Made by a program: the position numbers and the translations under genes. A DNA stretch of 64,000 bases, from contig NZ_LAVL01000013.1 in NCBI RefSeq assembly GCF_001083785.1, positions 74,015 through 138,014 on the forward strand, written 5' to 3'. Of this stretch, positions 42,898-51,445 are shown piece after piece. The number at the start of each line of letters is the position of its first letter. Within the stretch, counting starts at the first letter, position 1. The notes under the pieces were generated by a model. It was not told where the DNA came from. It searched no databases and saw nothing but the letters and a program-made list of their open reading frames with translations. The stretch is from Nonomuraea sp. SBT364 (lineage in GTDB: Bacteria; Actinomycetota; Actinomycetes; Streptosporangiales; Streptosporangiaceae).

Positions 42898-45800
42898 GTG
42901 AGCATTGACGAAGAGGTCGGCGCAGGGCCGGGATTCGAGCGCACACCCCCCAGCAACATCGAGGCGGAGCAGTCCGTCCTGGGTGGCATGCTGCTGTCCA
43001 AGGACGCGATCGCCGACGTGGTCGAGATCATCCGCTCCGACGACTTCTACCGGCCCGCGCACCAGATGATCTACGAGGTCATCACCGACCTCTACGGCCG
43101 CGGCGAGCCGGCCGACGCCGTCACGGTCTTCGACGAGCTGCAGAAGCGCGGCGAGATGGCCCGCGTCGGCGGCGCCGCCTACCTCCACACGCTGACGGCC
43201 GTCGTCCCCACCGCCGCCAACGCCGGCTACTACGCGAAGATCGTCCGGGAGCAGGCGATCCTGCGCCGGCTCATCGAGGCCGGCACCCGCATCGTCTCCT
43301 ACGGCTACGGCGGCCAGAACGAAGAGGTCGACGACCTGGTCGACCGCGCCCAGGCGGAGATCTACAAGGTCACCGAGCGGCGCACGTCCGAAGACTACGC
43401 GGCGCTGGCCGACATCATGCCGGGCGCCCTGGACGAGCTGGAGGCCATCGGCAGCCGGGGTGGCCAGATGGTCGGCGTGCCCACCGGCTTCCAGGACCTC
43501 GACCAGCTCACCAACGGCCTGCACCCCGGCCAGATGATCGTCGTCGCGGCCCGCCCGGCCATCGGCAAGGCGCTCGCGCTCGACACCCCGCTGCCGACCC
43601 CGTCCGGCTGGACGACGATGGGCGAGGTCGCGGTCGGCGACCTGCTCGTCGGGGCCGACGGCAGGCCGACCCGCGTCGTGGCCGCCACGGAGGTGCTCCA
43701 CGACCGGCCCTGCCACGAGGTGGAGTTCGCCGACGGCACGGTCATCGTGGCCGACGCCCTGCACCAGTGGCGCACCGACGACGGCGCCCTGCGCACCACC
43801 GCAGAGCTCGCCCCCGGCCACGCGGTGGCGCTCCCGGCGGCCTTCCGGCTCGACGAGCAGGAGCTCCCGCTCGACCCCTACCTGCTGGGCGTCTGGCTCG
43901 GCGACGGAGCGGGCGCCGGGGCCGGTGACCCGGCGATCGTCGAGGCGCTGCGCTCCGACGAGCTGCACAAGGGCCTGGCGACGCTCGGCCTGCTCGCCGC
44001 CGACCACGTGCCCGAGGTCTACCTGCGTGGCTCCGAGCGGCAGCGTCGCGACCTGCTGGCGGGTCTGCTCGACGCCGACGGCCACGTCAACAGCGCCGGG
44101 CGGGTCCAGTTCGCCGCGACGGACCGGCGGCTCGCCCACGACGTGCGCGAGCTCGTCCTGACCCTCGGCTACCACGCCACGATCACCACCGAGCCCGTCC
44201 GGGGCCGCGCCGGCAGTCCCTCCGCCCGCTACACGATCGGGTTCGCCACCGCCGACCGCGTCTTCCGCCTGCCCGGCCGGCAGCCCGCCGCCGCGGGCCG
44301 GCCGTCCCGCGAGATCGTGGCCGTCCGCCCCGTCGAGACGCGTCCCGTACGCTGCGTCGAGGTCGACAACGCCGACCGCCTCTACCTGGCGAGCCGCTCC
44401 TGCGTGCCCACCCACAACAGCACGCTCGGCCTCGACTTCGCCCGCTCGGCCGCCATCAAGCACGGCATGACCACGGTCATCTTCTCCCTGGAGATGTCCC
44501 GCAACGAGATCACCATGCGTCTGCTGTCGGCCGAGGCCCGCGTCGCCCTGCACGCGATGCGCTCCGGCATGATGGGCGACGACGACTGGACCCGCCTGGC
44601 CCGCCGCATGAGCGAGGTCGCCGAGGCGCCGCTGTTCATCGACGACTCGCCCAACATGTCGATGATGGAGATCCGGGCCAAGTGCCGCCGCCTGAAACAG
44701 CGCAACGACCTGCGCTTCGTGGTCATCGACTATCTGCAGCTGATGAGCTCCCCGAAGAAGACCGAGAGCCGCCAGAACGAGGTCTCGGAGATCTCCCGTG
44801 CGATCAAGCTGCTGGCCAAGGAGCTGGAGGTCCCGGTCATCGCGATCTCCCAGCTCAACCGTGGCCCCGAGCAACGTACGGACAAGCGTCCCGCGGTGAG
44901 CGACCTTCGCGAAAGTGGCTGCCTGACCGCCGACACCAGGGTTCTGCGGGCCGACACCGGCGCGGAGGCGTCGCTGGGAGAGCTCCTGGAGTCCGGGGCG
45001 CGCGACGTCCCGGTGTGGTCGTTCGACGACGGGCTCCGGCTGGTCCAGCGGACCATGACGCATGTCTTCCCCAGCGGGGTGAAGGAGGTCTTCCGGCTCA
45101 GGCTCAAGTCCGGCCGGGAGATCAGGGCGACCGCGAATCACCCCTTCATGACCTACGAGGGCTGGCTCCCGCTGGGGGAGCTTTCCCCCGGCGAGCGCCT
45201 GGCCGTCCCCCGGCACATCCCCGCTCCGCAGAACACGAAGGCGTGGCCCGAGGAAGAGATCATTCTCCTTGGGCACATGATCGGAGACGGTTCCGTCGTC
45301 CAGAGCCAGCCGATCAGATACGCGAGCACGGACGAGGCATGCCTGAAGGCGGTGGCCGAAGCGGCGCAGCACTTCGGCGTCACCGCGATCCGGGATGACT
45401 GCTCCGCCGCCCGCGTCACCACTCTGCGACTGCCCGCTCCCGAACGGCTCACCGACGGCAAGCGGAACCCGATCGCCGCGTGGCTTGACGGGCTCGGGCT
45501 GTTCGGGCTCCCCAGCCACGAGAAGTTCCTCCCCGGCGACCTGTTCTCCCTGCCCGATGACCAGATCGCGCTGTTCCTGCGGCATCTGTGGGCGACGGAT
45601 GGATGCGTGTGGTGGGACGAGAAGGCCGGTCAGGCTCGTGTCCGCTATGCCTCGACGAGCCGCCGCCTAGTGGACGACGTTGCGCAGCTTCTCCTGCGGC
45701 AGGGCATCGCCTCGCGGGTGGAGGAGACCCGCGAGGGCGACGGTCGACCCTGTTTCCAGCTGCACATCTACGGCGCCGAGAACCAGCTCCGCTTCCTGCG

Positions 45801-46380
45801 GAACGTCGGCGTCCACGGAGAGCGATCCAAGCAGGCCGAGCGGTGCGCCGCCGAGCTGGAACACCGCGTGACCAACCCGAACAACGACACCGTTCCCCAC
45901 GAGGTGTGGGGTCGAGTCCGAGATCTCCTGAAAGAACAGAGCATGACTCACCGGCAGTTCGCCGCCGAAACGCGTACCCAGTTCGGCGGCGGCACCCTGC
46001 GGAAGCACGCGCCGAGCAGGGAACGGCTGGGCAGAGTGGCCGAGGTCCTCAACGATTCCGGCCTGGAGATGCTGGCGGTGAACGACGTGTGCTGGGACGA
46101 GATCGCCTCCATCGAAAGCCTGGGCGAGGAGCCGGTCTACGACGCCACCGTCCTCGGCACCCACAACTTCGTGGCGAACGGGATCTCGGTCCACAACAGC
46201 ATCGAGCAGGATGCCGACATGGTCATCCTTTTGCACCGCGAGGACGCGTACGAGCGCGAATCCCCGCGGGCCGGTGAGGCGGACCTGATCGTGGCCAAGC
46301 ACCGTAACGGCCCCACGGCGACCGTGACGGTCGCCTTCCAGGGTCACTACAGCCGCTTCGTCGACATGGCTCAGCACTAG
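42898..46380 (+). CDS. dnaB: Replicative DNA helicase DnaB with two inteins
   Basis: DnaB is the hexameric fork helicase, loaded after DnaA opens oriC. The 1160-codon frame has three extein parts: residues 1-224 (N-terminal domain, TPPSNIEAEQSVLGGML), 508-674 and 1101-1160. Together they make 451 residues, the usual length. Intein 1 splits the Walker A loop (RPAIGK / STLGLDF) and intein 2 splits DLRESG / SIEQDADMV. Walker B is RFVVIDYLQLMSS. So both inteins sit at active-site loops, as is typical. The start is GTG 42898. The mature helicase depends on both splicing events. Confidence 0.97.
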   Translation: MSIDEEVGAGPGFERTPPSNIEAEQSVLGGMLLSKDAIADVVEIIRSDDFYRPAHQMIYEVITDLYGRGEPADAVTVFDELQKRGEMARVGGAAYLHTLTAVVPTAANAGYYAKIVREQAILRRLIEAGTRIVSYGYGGQNEEVDDLVDRAQAEIYKVTERRTSEDYAALADIMPGALDELEAIGSRGGQMVGVPTGFQDLDQLTNGLHPGQMIVVAARPAIGKALALDTPLPTPSGWTTMGEVAVGDLLVGADGRPTRVVAATEVLHDRPCHEVEFADGTVIVADALHQWRTDDGALRTTAELAPGHAVALPAAFRLDEQELPLDPYLLGVWLGDGAGAGAGDPAIVEALRSDELHKGLATLGLLAADHVPEVYLRGSERQRRDLLAGLLDADGHVNSAGRVQFAATDRRLAHDVRELVLTLGYHATITTEPVRGRAGSPSARYTIGFATADRVFRLPGRQPAAAGRPSREIVAVRPVETRPVRCVEVDNADRLYLASRSCVPTHNSTLGLDFARSAAIKHGMTTVIFSLEMSRNEITMRLLSAEARVALHAMRSGMMGDDDWTRLARRMSEVAEAPLFIDDSPNMSMMEIRAKCRRLKQRNDLRFVVIDYLQLMSSPKKTESRQNEVSEISRAIKLLAKELEVPVIAISQLNRGPEQRTDKRPAVSDLRESGCLTADTRVLRADTGAEASLGELLESGARDVPVWSFDDGLRLVQRTMTHVFPSGVKEVFRLRLKSGREIRATANHPFMTYEGWLPLGELSPGERLAVPRHIPAPQNTKAWPEEEIILLGHMIGDGSVVQSQPIRYASTDEACLKAVAEAAQHFGVTAIRDDCSAARVTTLRLPAPERLTDGKRNPIAAWLDGLGLFGLPSHEKFLPGDLFSLPDDQIALFLRHLWATDGCVWWDEKAGQARVRYASTSRRLVDDVAQLLLRQGIASRVEETREGDGRPCFQLHIYGAENQLRFLRNVGVHGERSKQAERCAAELEHRVTNPNNDTVPHEVWGRVRDLLKEQSMTHRQFAAETRTQFGGGTLRKHAPSRERLGRVAEVLNDSGLEMLAVNDVCWDEIASIESLGEEPVYDATVLGTHNFVANGISVHNSIEQDADMVILLHREDAYERESPRAGEADLIVAKHRNGPTATVTVAFQGHYSRFVDMAQH
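43570..44418 (+). other. Intein 1 of DnaB (P-loop site), class 3
   Basis: This 283-residue intein (residues 225-507) interrupts the ATP-binding loop after GK. Its first residue is Ala, not Cys or Ser, so it lacks the class 1 nucleophile. It has the class 3 triplet: Trp 291 in block B (DALHQW, with His 289), Cys 486 in block F (VRCVEVDN) and Thr 505 in block G (VPTHN), with extein Ser 508 next. It also carries a LAGLIDADG-type endonuclease with YLLGVWLGDGA and LLAGLLDADGHV. The related P-loop intein DnaBi1 of M. smegmatis is a class 3 intein with redox-sensitive splicing. Confidence 0.9.
44920..46197 (+). other. Intein 2 of DnaB (SIEQD site), class 1
   Basis: This 426-residue intein (residues 675-1100) starts with Cys 675 (CLTADTRVLRADTG), has block B His 748 in RATANHPFM, block F VYDATVLGTHNFVANG and ends HN before Ser 1101. 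This is the classical Cys1 mechanism. A LAGLIDADG homing endonuclease lies in the middle (ILLGHMIGDGS and FLRHLWATDGCVW). A lower-similarity region of about 110 residues between block E and block F (RVRDLLKEQSMTHRQFAAETR) may be the DNA-recognition part. Confidence 0.93.
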
Positions 46381-47492
46381 CCCTGCTGCGGCGCAGCGGT
46401 CCGGCCGGCGCCGAACACCTCGTCGACGAGCCGCTGCGTCGCCTTCTGGAACGCCGCGGCGAGGGACATCGTGGCGTCGTCGACGTAGTTCACCGCGGCG
46501 GTCAGGGTCGTGCTGCCGTCGGGCGTGCTGTACATCAGGGCCCCGTGGCCGGAGATGCCGCCGTTGTGGGTGATGACGGTGCCGCCGCCGGTGTTCTGCA
46601 CGAACACGCCCAGGCCGTAGCCGGCCTTGGGCTCCGGCGTGAGCATCTCGGCCAGCAGTCCGGCGGGCAGAAGCTTGCCGCCCAGCAGTGCGGAGATGAA
46701 CGTGTGCAGGTCCCGGGTGGTGGAGATCATGTCGCCGCCGCTGGAGATCCAGGAAGGGTTCTGGCGGGTGACGTCGACAGTCTTCTGCTCGCCGTCCTCC
46801 TCGTAGCGGTAGTAGGCGTGGGCGTGCGGCTCGGGGAGCTCCGGCTCGGTGGTCGGCGCCACGGTGCCGGTCAGCCCGAGCGGGTCCAGGATCAGCCGCC
46901 GCATCTCCTCGGCGTAGGGGCGGCCGGTGACCTTCTCGATCAGCAGCCTGGCCAGCACGTAGTTGGTGTTGGAGTAGCTCCAGTCCGTGCCCGGCTCGAA
47001 CCGCGCCGGCTTGGACAACGCCAGCCGGACCAGCTCCTCCGGGCGGTAGGTGTGGAAGCGGTTGTCCACCCACTCCTGGCCGCCCCAGACGATGCCCGGC
47101 ACGTGATCGGGGTAGTAGTCGCCGGTGAAGTTGAACACCCCGCTGGTGTGCTGCAGCAGCATCCGCACGGTGATCCGCCGGTCCAGCCCGAATTCGGGCA
47201 GGTAGTCGTCCGCCGGGGTGTCCAGCCCGATCCTGCCCTCGGCCACCAGTTGCAGCACCAGGGTCGCGATGAACGTCTTGGTGTTGCTGCCGATCCGGAC
47301 GTGTCCGTTGGTCGGCGGCTTGGCGGTGTCGCCCAGCCTGCGCACCCCGGCGCTGCCGGCCCACTCGCCACGCTCGTCATGCACCCGCAGTTGCACCCCG
47401 GTGAAACCGGATTCGACGATCTCCTGGATGATCTTCCGCAATTCCGGCCGGTCCTGGCCGCTCGGCGGGGTGAGCTCGGTAGAAGTGGACAT
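46377..47492 (-). CDS. Serine hydrolase of the beta-lactamase/DD-peptidase fold
   Basis: This 371-residue class C-like protein has the SxxK nucleophile in GSNTKTF and the YxN motif in YSNTNYVL. The HxG-like third motif may be THNGGISGHG. No signal peptide is visible at ATG 47492 (MSTSTELTPPSGQDRPEL), which is odd because many relatives are secreted DD-peptidases; it may be cytosolic or use another route. GAAGGAG lies 9 bp upstream. Esterase or amidase activity is possible. The end overlaps dnaB by 4 bp (convergent). Confidence 0.82.
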   Translation of the reverse strand: MSTSTELTPPSGQDRPELRKIIQEIVESGFTGVQLRVHDERGEWAGSAGVRRLGDTAKPPTNGHVRIGSNTKTFIATLVLQLVAEGRIGLDTPADDYLPEFGLDRRITVRMLLQHTSGVFNFTGDYYPDHVPGIVWGGQEWVDNRFHTYRPEELVRLALSKPARFEPGTDWSYSNTNYVLARLLIEKVTGRPYAEEMRRLILDPLGLTGTVAPTTEPELPEPHAHAYYRYEEDGEQKTVDVTRQNPSWISSGGDMISTTRDLHTFISALLGGKLLPAGLLAEMLTPEPKAGYGLGVFVQNTGGGTVITHNGGISGHGALMYSTPDGSTTLTAAVNYVDDATMSLAAAFQKATQRLVDEVFGAGRTAAPQQG

Positions 47493-47549
47493 GGTGGTGC
47501 GCTCCTTCAAGATGTGTGACGAAAGTTCAGGGTGATCGGCGGCGTCCGG

Positions 47550-47954
47550 TCAGGCGGCGTCGAGGGCCTCGGTGATCTTGCGGGCCATCTCGGTCATGGT
47601 GGGCCTGGGCTCGCCCTGGTGGGGGCGGGTGGCTGCTTCGACGGCGACGATGACGGTGCGGCGGAAGTTGCCGGCCTCGGCGGGGTTCTGCTGGTTGAGC
47701 AGGTTCATGGCTTCGGTGAGGGCGGGCAGCACCTGGTCGGCGAGGTCGGCTGTGGTCCTGCCGTACTTGACGCCCTTGGGCGCCTTGGCCAGGACGTGCC
47801 CGATGGGGCCGGTGGCGGCGGTGAGGGCGAGGGAGCCTTCGGTGGCGGCCTTGTGGGCCGAGCCGGCGACGCCGGCGGCGGACATCAGGGAAACGGCGCC
47901 CCACGCGGCGGTGCGGAGGGTGAGCTTGTCCTGGTCGGTCAGGGTGATGGCCAT
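47550..47954 (-). CDS. Hypothetical protein (134 residues)
   Basis: I do not recognise the family. From ATG 47954 (MAITLTDQDKLTLRTAAWG), with GAAGGAG 6-7 bp upstream, the product has a weakly hydrophobic stretch (GAVSLMSAAGVAGSA), then a mixed helical region with FRRTVIVAVEAATR and a charged end. The bases before the start (GAAGGAGCGCACCA) repeat those before the serine hydrolase gene, so the two genes share a leader layout. They may be in one operon with the SoxR-like gene upstream. Confidence 0.65.
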   Translation of the reverse strand: MAITLTDQDKLTLRTAAWGAVSLMSAAGVAGSAHKAATEGSLALTAATGPIGHVLAKAPKGVKYGRTTADLADQVLPALTEAMNLLNQQNPAEAGNFRRTVIVAVEAATRPHQGEPRPTMTEMARKITEALDAA

Positions 47955-48062
47955 GGTGCGCTCCTTCACAGCGACGGAGGCGCCGGGCCCGGTGGCCGCG
48001 GTCGCCGCTCCGTTCATGTGCTCAACCATGGCCGGGAGCCCTGATACCGGGCCGCCACCGCC

Positions 48063-48098
48063 CTGACACGGCCGCTGATACGGCCGCTGATACGACGG
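48063..48098. repeat. 12-bp direct repeat, three copies
   Basis: CTGACACGGCCG (48063-48074), CTGATACGGCCG (48075-48086) and CTGATACGACGG (48087-48098) sit between soxR and the 134-residue gene. Another CTGATAC lies just upstream, so this may be an operator or a small expansion. Confidence 0.6.
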
Positions 48099-48105
48099 GG
48101 CGGTG

Positions 48106-48588
48106 TCAGCGGCAGGAGGAGGCAGGCGGGCAGATCCGCGTGTCGATGCGCCGGGCGCCGGGCCCCTCGTCGCCGAGCCGGTCGCGGGGGTTGGCCAGCG
48201 CGCACCGGTCCAGCGACAGGCAGCCGCAGCCGATGCAGTCGGTGAGGTCGTCACGCAGCCGCTGGAGCTGGACGATGCGGTCGTCGAGCTCCCGCCGCCA
48301 GGCGGCCGACAGCCGTGCCCAGTCGTCGCGGGTCGGGGTGCGCTCCTCGGGCAGCTCGGCGAGGGCGTCGGCGATGGTCTTGAGCGGGATGCCGAGCCGC
48401 TGGGCCAGCCGCACGAACGCGACCCTGCGCAGGGTGTCGCGGCTGTAGCGGCGCTGGTTGCCGGCGGTGCGGCGGCTGGAGATCAGCCCCTTGGTCTCGT
48501 AGAAGTGCAGGGCCGACACGGCGACGCCACTGCGCTCGGCGAGCTGGCCGACGGTCAGCTCCTTGGAGTTCCATGCCACGTTCGTCAC
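48106..48588 (-). CDS. soxR: Redox-sensitive transcriptional activator SoxR
   Basis: SoxR is a MerR-family regulator whose [2Fe-2S] cluster senses redox-cycling compounds. The 160-residue protein starts at GTG. The HTH is [23 protein letters not shown], followed by the helix [21 protein letters not shown] and a dimer helix. The cluster ligands are in [13 protein letters not shown], the CxxCxCxxxxxC motif specific to SoxR. The next genes downstream on this strand (hypothetical, serine hydrolase) may be its targets, but no operator was found. Confidence 0.95.
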   Translation of the reverse strand: MTNVAWNSKELTVGQLAERSGVAVSALHFYETKGLISSRRTAGNQRRYSRDTLRRVAFVRLAQRLGIPLKTIADALAELPEERTPTRDDWARLSAAWRRELDDRIVQLQRLRDDLTDCIGCGCLSLDRCALANPRDRLGDEGPGARRIDTRICPPASSCR

Positions 48589-48598
48589 GACCTCAAGA

Positions 48599-49318
48599 TT
48601 ACTTGAGGATGACCGGCCGGAAGTGCGTCACCAGCCGTTCGCCGTCGAAGAAGTGCAGCGCGAAGCCGGGCGGCAGGTCGTAGGTGACCGGGAAGGCCGC
48701 GTCGGTCTCGGCCTGGGTCAGGCAGGTGGAGACCACGCCGGGGGCGACGGCCACGGGCAGTCCGGCGAACCTGACCGACGCGCCGGTGTGCGCGTGCCCG
48801 GCGAGCACCGCGACCACGTTCGGGTGCGCGCGCAGCAGGGCCTCGAGCCGTTCGGGCTCACGCAGCCGGATCTCGTCCACGTACGGGATGCCGAGCTCGG
48901 CGGGCGGATGGTGCATGCCGACCATGGCCGGCACCCCGGGCCGCTCCGACAGCACCCCGTCGAGCCAGGCCAGCGTCTCGTCCGCCAGGAACCCGTACGG
49001 CCGGCCGGGAACGCTGGAGTCGGCCAGCGCGATCGTCAGCCCGTCGAGCCGGACGGCCTGGTTGGCCGGCCCGATCCGCTTCTCGAATTCCGGCACCGAG
49101 TCGTGGTTGCCCGGGCACACCGCCAGCGGCACGCCGGCCCGCAGGATCCCGGCGGCGACCTCGTACTCCTCGGCCAGCGCGTGGTCGGCGACGTCGCCGG
49201 TGACCACGATGGCGTCGAGCCCGAGCGTGGCCAGGTGGGCCATGACGCCTTCGGCCCGCGCCACGCTCGCGTCGGAGCCGCCGATGTGTATGTCGCTGAT
49301 GTGCGCGAAGACGACCAT
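48599..49318 (-). CDS. Metallophosphoesterase
   Basis: This is a calcineurin-like phosphoesterase of 239 residues. The dinuclear-metal motifs are all present: [38 protein letters not shown] and LAGHAHTG. This fits the CpdA/Icc or sugar- and nucleotide-phosphate branches; the substrate cannot be read from sequence alone. The gene lies between soxR and an Lrp-type regulator gene on the same strand, 10 bp after the latter. Confidence 0.9.
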   Translation of the reverse strand: MVVFAHISDIHIGGSDASVARAEGVMAHLATLGLDAIVVTGDVADHALAEEYEVAAGILRAGVPLAVCPGNHDSVPEFEKRIGPANQAVRLDGLTIALADSSVPGRPYGFLADETLAWLDGVLSERPGVPAMVGMHHPPAELGIPYVDEIRLREPERLEALLRAHPNVVAVLAGHAHTGASVRFAGLPVAVAPGVVSTCLTQAETDAAFPVTYDLPPGFALHFFDGERLVTHFRPVILK

Positions 49319-49327
49319 CCGAGCACC

Positions 49328-49771
49328 CTACGCGATGTGGACCGGTCGTTCGAAGAAGGTTTCCAGCACCACGATCGACTGCGTGCCGGTCACGCCGTCC
49401 ACCTCGAACACCTGGCGCAGCACGTCCTGCAACTCCTTGGTGCTCGCCGTTCGGACCTTGAGCAGCACCGACGCGGGCCCGGCGATCACGTGGGCCTCCT
49501 CGACGGCGGCGACCGCGGCCAGCCGCCCGGCGCTGCCGCCCATCCACGCCCCGCCGTCGACCAGCACGTAGGCGACCACCTCGCGGCCGACCGCCGCCGG
49601 GTCCACCTCGATCGTGGTGCGCCTGATCACGCCGCGCTCGCGCAGCTTGCGCACCCGCTCGTGCGCCGCCCCGGCCGACAACCCGACCGCCTTGCCGAGG
49701 ACCGCGTACGACTGGGTCGCGTCCTCCTGCAGCAGCCGGATCAACATCTTGTCAATGTCGTCCATGGCCAT
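49328..49771 (-). CDS. Lrp/AsnC family transcriptional regulator
   Basis: The 147-residue protein has an N-terminal HTH (QSYAVLGKAVGLSAGAAHERVRKLRERG) and a C-terminal RAM ligand-binding domain (VAYVLVDGG..GPASVLLKVRTAS). It may bind an amino acid. ATG 49771 and ATG 49765 (MDDIDKML) are both possible, with no clear ribosome site. It is divergent from the SMP-30 gene, starting 44 bp away, so the two may share a control region, and it is followed by the phosphoesterase gene. Confidence 0.9.
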   Translation of the reverse strand: MAMDDIDKMLIRLLQEDATQSYAVLGKAVGLSAGAAHERVRKLRERGVIRRTTIEVDPAAVGREVVAYVLVDGGAWMGGSAGRLAAVAAVEEAHVIAGPASVLLKVRTASTKELQDVLRQVFEVDGVTGTQSIVVLETFFERPVHIA

Positions 49772-49814
49772 ATGCTATTAGGAAATACCGCGATTTGACC
49801 GAAGGATGTTCAAG

Positions 49815-50708
49815 ATGATCCCCACCGAGTTCGAGGTGCTCGACGACCGGTTCGCCGCCGTGGCCGGCGACTCCTGGCTGGAGCGGCTGCACACCGGCGC
49901 CCGCTGGGCCGAGGGGCCGGTGTACGTCCCGGCGGGCCGCTTCCTGGCGTGGAGCGACATCCCCAACGACCGGATGCTGCGCTGGGACGAGATGAGCGGC
50001 GCGGTGGGCCCGTTCCGGCAGCCGGCCGGCTACACCAACGGCAACACGCTCGACCGCGAGGGCAGGCTGATCTCCTGTCAGCAGGGCGCCCGGCAGGTGG
50101 TCCGCACCGAGCACGACGGCTCGATCACGGTGCTGGCCGACCGGTGGCAGGGCAGGCGGCTCAACAGCCCCAACGACGCGGTGGTCCGCTCCGACGGCTC
50201 GATCTGGTTCACCGACCCGTCCTACGGAATCACCAGCGACTACGAGGGGGTCAGGGCGGAGCAGGAGATCGACGGCTGCCACGTCTACCGGGTGGACCCG
50301 GTGACGGGGGAGGTGCGGATCGTGGCCGGCGACTTCGAGCGCCCCAACGGCCTGGCGTTCTCCCTGGACGAGCGGCGGCTGTACGTGGCGGACACCCGCC
50401 GGCGGCACCTGCGGGTGTTCGGCGTGCACGACGACGGCACGCTCTCCGGTGGCGAGGTGTTCGCCGAGGGCGACGGCGGCTACGACGGGATGCGCCTGGA
50501 CGACACCGGCCGAGTGTGGGCCGCGGCGGGCAAGGCCGTGCACTGCTACGACGCCGACGGCACCGCGCTCGGCCGCCTGCGTGTGCCGGAGGACGTGGCC
50601 AACCTGGTGTTCGGCGGCCTCAAGCGCAACAGGCTGTTCATCGCCGCCACGTCCTCGATCTACTCGCTGATGCTCAACGTCACCGGGGCCCGCCCGGTGT
50701 GGGGCTGA
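49815..50708 (+). CDS. SMP-30/gluconolactonase/LRE family protein
   Basis: This is a six-bladed beta-propeller hydrolase of 297 residues. Metal-binding motifs are WAEGPVYVPAGRFLAWSDIPN, RRLNSPNDAVV and FERPNGLAFS. It likely hydrolyses a sugar lactone (gluconolactonase type). ATG 49815 has AAGGA about 10 bp upstream, whereas an ATG at 49806 would leave no space. Propeller strands are regular through DGMRLDDTGRVWAAAG. It is divergent from the Lrp gene. Confidence 0.88.
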   Translation: MIPTEFEVLDDRFAAVAGDSWLERLHTGARWAEGPVYVPAGRFLAWSDIPNDRMLRWDEMSGAVGPFRQPAGYTNGNTLDREGRLISCQQGARQVVRTEHDGSITVLADRWQGRRLNSPNDAVVRSDGSIWFTDPSYGITSDYEGVRAEQEIDGCHVYRVDPVTGEVRIVAGDFERPNGLAFSLDERRLYVADTRRRHLRVFGVHDDGTLSGGEVFAEGDGGYDGMRLDDTGRVWAAAGKAVHCYDADGTALGRLRVPEDVANLVFGGLKRNRLFIAATSSIYSLMLNVTGARPVWG

Positions 50709-50710
50709 GC

Positions 50711-51445
50711 TCACTCCCACTTGAACAGGCGCACGGCCAGCCCGCCGAACAGCGCCAGCCCGACCAGCATCACGGCCAGGTGCGGGAGCTGCGGCCAGTC
50801 GCCCGCCCAGGTGTCGCGCATCGCGTTGACGAACGGCCCGACCACCGAGTAGTCGCTGACGGCGCGCAGCGCGTCCGGCATGATCTCGCGCGGGATCCAC
50901 ATCCCGGCCAGGAACAGCAGCGGGAACATCACGACCGAGCCGATGCCCGGAGCCGCCTTGCTGTTGGGCGCGACCGAGGCGATCACCAGCCCGATGGCCA
51001 GCATCGCCGCCGCCCCGAACAGGAAGACCAGCACGAACCCGACCAGGTTGGACGGCACGTGCGAGCCGAGCACCAGCGAGCCGAGCACGATCACCAGGAC
51101 GGCGGCGGCCGCCGCGACGACGAGGTTGATCAGCAGTTGCGCGCTCAGCAGCCGCCCGGGATGCACCGGCGTGGTCGACATCCTCCGGAGCACACCCTGC
51201 TCGCGGTAGGAGGTCAGCACGCCGGGCAGCACGGTGAAGGAGAGCGTCATCAGGGACAGCAGGATCATCTGCGCGGGCAACTGGGCGTCGACGAACCGCT
51301 CCCCGCCGAAGTCCGGATTGGGCTTGGCGAGGTCGGGGATCTGCCCGAGGGCCAGCAGCAGCCCGACGGGCAGCGCCAGGCTGAACGCCAGGTACGGCCA
51401 GTCGCGCGCGAGGAGCTTCGACTCCATCAGGATGATCTTCTTCAT
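50711..51445 (-). CDS. ABC-2 type transporter permease
   Basis: This is the membrane subunit of a drug-exporter-like ABC system. The 244-residue protein has about six TM segments. The conserved ABC-2 stretch is LSFTVLPGVLTSYREQGVLRRMSTTPVHPG, then VLGSLVLGSHVPSNLVGFVLVF. The late FLAGMWIPREIMPDALRAVSDYSVVGPF is also typical. Its ATG overlaps the ATPase stop by 4 bp. The neighbouring two-component genes make bacteriocin or drug self-protection plausible. Confidence 0.9.
   Translation of the reverse strand: MKKIILMESKLLARDWPYLAFSLALPVGLLLALGQIPDLAKPNPDFGGERFVDAQLPAQMILLSLMTLSFTVLPGVLTSYREQGVLRRMSTTPVHPGRLLSAQLLINLVVAAAAAVLVIVLGSLVLGSHVPSNLVGFVLVFLFGAAAMLAIGLVIASVAPNSKAAPGIGSVVMFPLLFLAGMWIPREIMPDALRAVSDYSVVGPFVNAMRDTWAGDWPQLPHLAVMLVGLALFGGLAVRLFKWE

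Noticed and set aside
42838..45585. 915-codon minus-strand frame opposite dnaB
   Set aside because: Antisense shadow of the intein-containing dnaB gene.
42898..46380. DnaB as a fusion with a separate enzyme
   Set aside because: The extra 709 residues have intein blocks A, B, F, G and LAGLIDADG motifs, and removing them restores a standard 451-residue helicase.
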